Assembly: GCA_018697195.1 (NCBI GenBank)
Contig: CM031858.1
Span: 91,421,120-91,485,119 of the forward strand
Origin: Certhia americana
Taxonomy: Eukaryota; Chordata; Aves; Passeriformes; Certhiidae
Direction of reading: 5' to 3'
DNA: 64,000 bases
Below are positions 57,441 through 64,000 of the stretch, piece by piece (position 1 is the stretch's first letter; each line of letters opens with the position of its first letter). The position numbers and the translations under genes are program-made. Under the pieces are notes generated by a model that made no database searches, was not told where the DNA came from, and saw only the letters and a program-made list of their open reading frames with translations.

Positions 57441-57935
57441 TTTATAACAGTCTTCTCTAAAATGAAACCTTACAGGAGATTATATTTAATATATGTTTAT
57501 AATTGTTTTCTCCTTTTATTGTCCAATTTTTTTTTACACATTTCTGTTCAGTTTCTGTACTGATCCATGCCTACCAGCAGCAATGTTTTCACCCGTGCCA
57601 GTTATTTCTTTTGTAATCTGTTGGCATTATTTATTAGGAGTTGGAGTTTCTGTTCATTTGGTTTGTTTTTATAAGCACAGAAAAGTGTATTAAAATTCAG
57701 GTACCCAAGTTGTGTACTTGTGCTGTCAAACTGGAGAAAGGACAGTTAAGAGCTATAGAAAGTATTTGGGATCTTAGGGAATTATTTACAAAAACAGATT
57801 AATGGGATTAAGGGTGAGGAGCTACTTGAGTCACCACGTTTTGAGCAAGCTGTATTGTGTGGATATAAACTGAGAGGCCAGGGAGGACATGCTGGAAGGG
57901 GACTGATGTGCAGTTGCTGGTCGTCATGGCAGCTT

Positions 57936-57990
57936 GTTTTGTTTTGTTTTGTTTTGTTTTGTTCTGTTCTGTTCTGTTCTGTTTTGTTTT
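57936..57990 (+). repeat. GTTTT/GTTCT pentanucleotide array, 11 units
   Basis: Exactly eleven 5-base units: five GTTTT, four GTTCT, two GTTTT. The block of variant units shows that a point change spread within the array. Confidence 0.95.
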
Positions 57991-58560
57991 ACCTGAGCTA
58001 GCTTTAAACAGGCCAACTGCTGTGCTGTGAGCAGTGTTGCAACAATAACAGAGTAGACTTGAAGCTGGAAATCTGCCCAGGGGCAAAATCAGCAATTTGG
58101 TACGTAACCTTTCCATTGGGAGCACAGCTATGGGAGGCCACAGCTTTGCAGCTACCAGCATTCAAGCTAACTTATTTCAGGCTAGCTGGGTACTTCTGTG
58201 CCACCCAAAGTTGCAGTGAGTGTGACAGGGATTGCTGGGAAGAGTTGCATTCATTGTTGTCCCTCCAGGCACATCTGAGGAGCAGGGGAGACATGTTTAT
58301 TACTGTGCTTCTGTGCCTGTGCTTTACAGAGAGGCTCATCCTTTGAAAGGTGGTTTAGCTATGCGAATAATTATTACTGGGACAAGAACACACATTATAA
58401 AAGAAGCTGTCATTTTCATAGGCTTCACTTCAGTTCATTCAGCGTACTCTGAGGCCCAAAGTGTTTTTTTACAGGATCTGATAAGTGTCCGTCAGTAAGT
58501 TGTGCAAGAAGTGTCTTAGGAGATGTCTTAATTACCAAGAAAAAAGACTAACTTTGACCA

Positions 58561-58561
<1 letters not shown>

Positions 58562-58609
<48 letters not shown>
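58562..58609 (+). repeat. A48 homopolymer
   Basis: An uninterrupted run of 48 A. It could be a retrocopy tail or a slippage product. The upstream 500 bases (58060-58560) are GC-richer but match no gene that I recognise, and no target-site duplication was identified. Confidence 0.9.
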
Positions 58610-58611
<2 letters not shown>

Positions 58612-61177
58612 AAAAATTTAAATGCAATGGAAAATAATTTTTCAAGAATTAATTTCGACAGCTGAAGTATCCAGCTGCAAAAAGTCAATAGAATTAGTAC
58701 CCCACTAAAGAAATGGTGTCTAAGAAGAACCTGAAAAAATTGTCAGATTTTTCCTTCAGAGCTCTCTGACTTTCACTATTATTTAAACTGTACATTTTTT
58801 TTTCCAATTGGCATGCAAAACCCTACTTCTACTAGAGATAACTTGTTCAGATGCTCCATTTCAGGCGGTGCACAGTGCTGTCCCTTCCTGTCACCACCCA
58901 GTCCTCCCTGTCTTTTGAAGAGAGACAGAGATTTTCTTGAGGACTATGGGACCATGAGTTACTGCACTCTGCAGAGCTCTCCCCTTGACACCTCAGAGAG
59001 ATGCTTTTTTTTTGAATGAATTTGGAATACACTACATGGGAATAAAAAGAGCCAGAAGACTTACAAGAAATCCATGAAATTCTGGTGTACATTATGGGGA
59101 AATATTTAATTTGGTGTAATTAATAGAGAATTCAGTCTATTGCGATGACATCATGCCTAACTTGTAGTTCAAATGTTTCCTCAAGATATACAGAACTGTG
59201 AAATAAAATAACTTGAATTCTTAAGGAATGGAAAAGAAGAAAATGAAGTTTGTCTAAGTCACTGAAAGGACATAGATTTATTATTTGACATTACTATTTG
59301 TACAGCCAAAACAGAGTATTGTTGAGTAGTACACCAAACCAGCATGTTAAGGTTTGTATAGTTGTAGGCTACAGATATGAAGATAATCATGTAAAGTCTA
59401 CAAGATCTCCGAATCTGTGGAATCTTATAACAAAGTATATTTGACGGAAATTTCCTTCAGAGAACTACTTCAGGGATGGTAGACAATATCACAGTGTTAT
59501 GAGAAAACAGTTCTGATCTATTACAGATAAGGGAGATGAAAAAGAGATATTTAAAAAAATAAAAAAAGAAGATGGATTTATTCACTGTGTAGGTGACCAA
59601 ACGCAGTTGTGAATTGTATGCTGAAGAACATATAGGCATTTGTTCTAAAACTTTGAGAGCACAGAAGTAATTTAAGTCCAGGTATTAGCTCCTTATTAAG
59701 GGTATGGAAAGGCTAAGTTGCTTTTCAAATTTACTAGTACCCTTTTTTTTCATCCTAATCATAGTTTTGGCTTTTTCTGCCAATACAAATTCTTATTTAA
59801 TTTCAAATCATAGAAGATAATGCTGTTATTGTATTGGCACCTATTTCTATAAGCTTACATTTTAGTTTTTGAAAAAAATTTTCTATTTTGATATATCATC
59901 ACTGGACCTGGTTCAGAAATTAAAGAATTCTGACTCTGTCAGCATGTAATAGTAAATGAGCGCATTGGAATTTTGTCTGAATGTCTGACCCTTGGTAGCA
60001 CTTAAAAATGGCACAGGTGTCATTTTCTGGCTTGAATCACATTATTTAATTGAATTTGTTACACATCTGTGATAAACATCTCCCTGTTTATTTTCAGTGA
60101 ATTTTGATGATTTGCTCCAACAGGAATTTCTCACCCTCCTTTTGGAAAGAAATTAAGTGGGGATGCCAGTTCAGGAAATAGTAGCTTTTCATTTCTCTGT
60201 TCTGAAAGGCAGTAAAGACCCTTTGTAATCTCATATTTTGACTTAGAATAAGCTCATTTTTCAGAGTTTTCTATTATAGAGTCTGGGATTCAAAAAACCC
60301 CACAAAAGCCACACCCGATACATTTTGGACTTAGGCCAAACAGTTTTTAAAAGCTTACTATGGACCCTAAAGTCCCCTTACCCTTGCAATGAAAGGACTG
60401 GGTCATACTTTTCTTACTCATGAGTTACTATTTCAAAAATTGAAACCGAAGGGAGAACATGAGTGTGGACTGTTAAGAAAAATGTCTGTTTGAAATTCCA
60501 TCCATCTTGGTATTTGTTATCTTCAACTGGAGCGCATGTATAATTTTTTCCTTAAATGATTATAGAGGACAAGGGATGAATTCCTCATAAGTAAATTATT
60601 TCATTAGAGTGATCTAGTACATTTACCTGCAACAAAATGATTCCACCACAGATGATTTAGCAGTGATTTAGTTCAAACTACTGCCAGAATGAAAAATGTG
60701 TTGAATTAATACTGTTCGTGTAAGGAACAGGGTCAGGAAGAGATATAGGGAACTGTCATTTGTACATAAATCTAAGTGCTATTTTATATGATCTCCAGCT
60801 ACTGGCACAAAGCTGTTTGATAGCTTGCTGTGTTCTCCCTTTTTTCCTCCCTTCTTTGTTTAACCTTTATGCCATGGACACATTTTTACTCCTTGAGCTG
60901 CTTTCTGCATATCCAATTCAGAGCTATCCATGCTTGACTTTGACAGACTGTACAGTCTTTAATGGTTAATCTCTTGTGTATAATAATCAATTTACTTTTA
61001 TTTTACCAGATTGGGGACTTGACTGGACTCACTTGTGGTCTCAGAAGCCCCACATGACATGGGAAGCAGTTTCCCTCTCAGTGGTTTGGCCACTGCAGAT
61101 CAACTGGGCTCTACCAATAAAGACTAGCTTGGAGAAGGAGAAGAGCAGTACCTCACTGAAGTGGTATCACCTCAACT

Positions 61178-61350
61178 CATAGAATCTTTTAAGTTGGAAA
61201 AGGTCTTCAAGATCATCAAGCCCAAGCTCTGACTGATCACAACCTTGTCAGATAGACCCTGGCACTAAGTAACAGGTCCAGTCATTTCTTGAGCAGGGCT
61301 GGTGACTCCTCCATCTCCCTGGGCAGCCCATTCCAGTCTGTTCCAGTCCT
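61178..61350 (-). mobile_element. CR1 LINE 3' fragment
   Basis: CATAGAATCTTTTAAGTTGG, AAAAGGTCTTCAAGATCATC, ACCTTGTCAGATAGACC, TGGCACTAAGTAACAGGTCC and CCTGGGCAGCCCATTCCAG follow the reverse-complement order of an avian CR1 3' end. 5'-truncated and diverged. Confidence 0.9.
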
Positions 61351-62851
61351 TCTGCTTTTGCACTGAGCAGGGTGGATAGCTCTTCCCTGGGAAACCTATA
61401 TTCCCATCTACAATACAGTCATGATGGATCCTTGCTTCTATTAAAAGTATGCTATAGGATCCATATTAATAATACACATACCTTGTTCTGGACATTTTAA
61501 AAAGTCAAGTTATTTATAGGCCTGGTAAGGCAAATTCCCCTACATACTGCCCTGACCTGTGTCAAAATGGAAAGTTGAGTACATCTGGGGAAACAGATCC
61601 CTGTGCTTCTCAAGAAGGAGGTGTCTGACATACACAGGGACCCTAATCCTCAGGCAATCAATTTTACTGCTTTAGAATGTTAATTGTACCACACAGGCTA
61701 TAGGATGGAGCCACAGAGAGCTTGGTGGATTGCAGAAATATCACATGTTCATAAAAGCTGACAACTCCCCCTTGAAAATGAAACATGTGTTTCCCACCTT
61801 TAGGAGAAAAATACGGAGAGGCTCTCTGCACAGGATAATGGGAGTTAAGCTTTCCTCTCCTTCTGGCCCTTCAAAAGGTCGTTGCAGAAAGTGTTGTAAC
61901 ACAAAGTGATTTTAACCTGACTCGGCTAATGTGACATTTGGATCATGGCTGTGGCAGCCTGATGTGACAGCAGGCAAATGCTGTGTTGTGCTGTGTTAGT
62001 AAATGGCAGACGGCCTGATAAAAATGAAGGATGTATTCACGTATTTAGTCTGTGCTTCCCCTCTCCAGAGGAAAAGACTTTGAAAAGTCTCTGAAGTGTG
62101 AATCCCAAAGGTCAGTAAATGCAGAAAGGGCTTGTTGAATTCAGAGAAGAGAAGAGAATTTTAAGAAAACCATTTGTGAATTTTTATACCCGGAAAATGT
62201 TAAGTAGGATTTAAGGCTGCAGTTGTGTACAGAGGCTATAAATCATCAAAAGCTTTTTTAACTGCTCATATCGAGGTTTGATGAATTCAGCTGACAACCT
62301 AAGTGATAACCTGTAGCCAAATGCTAGATTATTGCCTTGTGTTACAGGTTCATTTTTCAACATTTTAGAACTACTTTAATCCCTGAAAGTCTCACATAGC
62401 TTTAGTCCATGTGATTTACTGTACTAGATAAAATCAGTGGTGCACATAACTGTGGACTAACTCTGGAGGGAGTGGGGTTTACAGAAACATTAGTTCTGGA
62501 AAAGACCGTGGGCTCAAAAGCCATAAATATGTAGATAGGTGTCCTTTGAATATATAATGCCCTACTGATGCCATGGACCATTGTGTAAGTAAAATATCTC
62601 ATCCCTTTTCTGAGCTTGAGTTGGACTTCTGTTTTGTTTGTCTTGTTAATATGTATTTCAGTTATCTTTTTTTAATGAAAATTCAAACTACTCTTCTTTA
62701 GCCCTCTATGATCTATCTATTTGCATGGAAGAAGTTGACTAAGTGACAGGAATACAAAAGATAAAATGTCAGGGGGAAAGACAGCTGACTTATACATTTA
62801 AATTTCTAAGTCACTCAAGCATTTTGAAAATGCTACCCAAAGTGGATTTCC

Positions 62852-62994
62852 CCAAAGATTAGTTTAGTTGGTCAGAGCATGGTACTATTAAAGCCAAGAA
62901 TGTGGCTTTGATCCCCTCATTGGCCATTCACTTAAGAGTTCAACTCAGTGATCCATGTGGTCCCTTCCAACTCGGAATACCATGTGATTCTGTG
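62852..62994 (+). mobile_element. tRNA-Ile-derived SINE with CR1-like tail (TguSINE1-like)
   Basis: The head resembles tRNA-Ile. It has an A-box-like TTAGTTTAGTTGGTCAGAGC, an anticodon region GGTACTATTAAAGCCAAG (tRNA-Ile has GGTGCTAATAACGCCAAGG) and a B-box-like GGCTTTGATCCCCTC. It then passes into ATTCACTTAAGAGTTCAACT and a CR1-like tail with GGTCCCTTCCAACTCGGAAT, ending GTGATTCTGTG. This head-plus-tail layout matches the zebra finch SINE family TguSINE1 as I recall it. Many substitutions, including in the anticodon loop, show it is old and not a functional tRNA. It is the strongest hint that the host is a songbird. Confidence 0.85.
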
Positions 62995-63669
62995 AAGCTA
63001 GCTGGCAGCCAAGTCAGCCTAGACATGCCTCATCCCAAATGGACTAAAGCAGAAACCTAACTTTTATTAAGACGTAGTAGCAGACAAATGCATGTCCCTT
63101 GGCTTCATAACTGAAGATTTGAGCATGTAAGCATTTTTCCAAGCTTTTCCTCACTTAGACCTTTGTTGTGATTGACAAAGGAGATCTTGCCAGAATAATG
63201 ATAGTGTTATTTTTGCTCTTTTACTAAATAATAATAAAAAAGAATAACAGTCTAGATAGGAGCATTGCAAAGTTCCTCAGCTCTGCCTGTGAAATCTAAT
63301 GTAGAGATTTACTTAGCATGAGATCCTAAAAGGAATAAAAGTTTATCTTAAATGATCTTTCAGGTTCAATTTATTTTCATTAACTGGCCTGGAGCTCTTC
63401 CATTTAGCAAAACCTTGGCTACTCTTGCATGTGCAGAGTGCTTGGAAGAAAAGGCCCTTTTTGGTGCCGAAAGATGTGCCCATGCAAAGCAGTCCAACTA
63501 TCACCCTTAGCCGGGTTTCCTATTCCACAGGGCCATGGACAGATGTACTGGGAGAGTAGCTTTGGCCCTTCACAGTCTGCATACGTACCTCCTGATGCTG
63601 GGCAACAGATCCTACAGAAATGTGTACTGCCTCTTTCATGACAGATTTGAGGAATTTGGGAAATCACTG

Positions 63670-63778
63670 GACCTGGCCCTTGATGCCATGGTCAAGTTTA
63701 CAAGGCAGAGATGAACTAAAGGTGGGACTCCATGATCTTGGAGATGTTTCCCAACCTGAATGATTCTATGATTCTGTC
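63670..63778 (+). mobile_element. CR1 LINE 3' end, plus strand
   Basis: CTTGATGCCATGGTCAAGTT leads to GGTGGGACTCCATGATCTTG, GTTTCCCAACCTGAATGATT and the terminal ATTCTATGATTCTGT repeat typical of the sense-strand CR1 3' end. The body upstream (63430-63670) may belong to the same element, but I could not match it. Confidence 0.85.
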
Positions 63779-64000
63779 ATTACAAGCAGCCTTCTTGCCT
63801 CAAACAGCACAGTCATGGCCAGGCTTGGATAATGGGGAAAGGTGCACTTAAGCCTTTGGCCTGATGCCAAGTGTGAACTATGGACATGCATTAAAGTTAT
63901 GCATGTTGGAACCCCTGATTTAGCAGTGTTTCTCCTGAACTTCAGATAGCTACAAGCTGCAGGTGCAAAGCATGGAGACAAGAGATGATTTCTAAGCCTT

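Larger units (their letters stand above)
50634..64000 (+). other. Intron downstream of exon E (partial)
   Basis: Intronic sequence starts with the GTAGGT donor at 50634 and continues past the window end. The next GABBR2 exon (human starting DSREVKVGEY) was not found. The intron is enriched in retrotransposon fragments from 55.3 kb on. It also has a (TA)15(CA)5 repeat, a 37 bp tandem duplication, a GTTTT/GTTCT pentanucleotide array and a 48-base A run. A GC-richer stretch at 51.0-51.4 kb has no recognised content. Confidence 0.85.

Noticed and set aside
62855..62925. Possible functional tRNA-Ile gene
   Set aside because: The tRNA-like part has a damaged anticodon loop and stems and runs straight into a CR1-like tail, so it is a SINE head.

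Overview
This is a vertebrate nuclear genome window, almost certainly avian and probably from a songbird (Passeriformes). Three things point there. Several CR1 LINE fragments have the bird-type 3' end, with ATTCTATG-like terminal repeats. One SINE near 62.9 kb joins a tRNA-Ile-like head to a CR1-like tail, the architecture of the zebra finch family TguSINE1. The spliced coding exons have standard vertebrate GT/AG signals. There is no bacterial, plasmid or phage-type gene organisation.

The only convincing gene is one plus-strand, multi-exon receptor gene, and only its middle part is present. Five exons (4556-4657, 9610-9675, 15013-15204, 16325-16561, 50573-50633) encode 219 consecutive residues of the extracellular Venus-flytrap domain of a GABA-B receptor subunit 2 (GABBR2-type) protein, about residues 211-432 in human numbering. 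Reading phase is kept across every junction. The signal-peptide end of the gene lies upstream. The rest of the ectodomain, the seven membrane segments and the cytoplasmic coiled coil lie downstream. The protein is clearly GABBR2 family, with all expected cysteines and the three glycosylation sites in this part. It is unevenly diverged: the first exon matches human GABBR2 completely, while the fourth matches at only 57 of 79 positions, and the third lacks three residues. This raises the possibility of a GABBR2-like paralogue rather than the canonical orthologue.

Layout: 1-4555 upstream intron with an unidentified GC-richer block; 4556-16561 four exons separated by introns of 5.0, 5.3 and 1.1 kb; 16562-50572 one 34 kb intron that is nearly free of CR1 after 21.2 kb; 50573-50633 a fifth exon; 50634-64000 the start of another long intron, rich in old retrotransposon fragments (avian CR1, an ancient L3/CR1-like relic and the tRNA-Ile/CR1 SINE). 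The introns also hold microsatellites, homopolymers (including A48), a 37 bp exact tandem duplication and several short perfect palindromes, one containing a POU octamer.

I found no other protein gene, no functional tRNA or rRNA gene, no CRISPR array, and no novel multi-gene system that the sequence supports. Comparisons with human GABBR2 and with repeat families were made from memory, without alignment tools.
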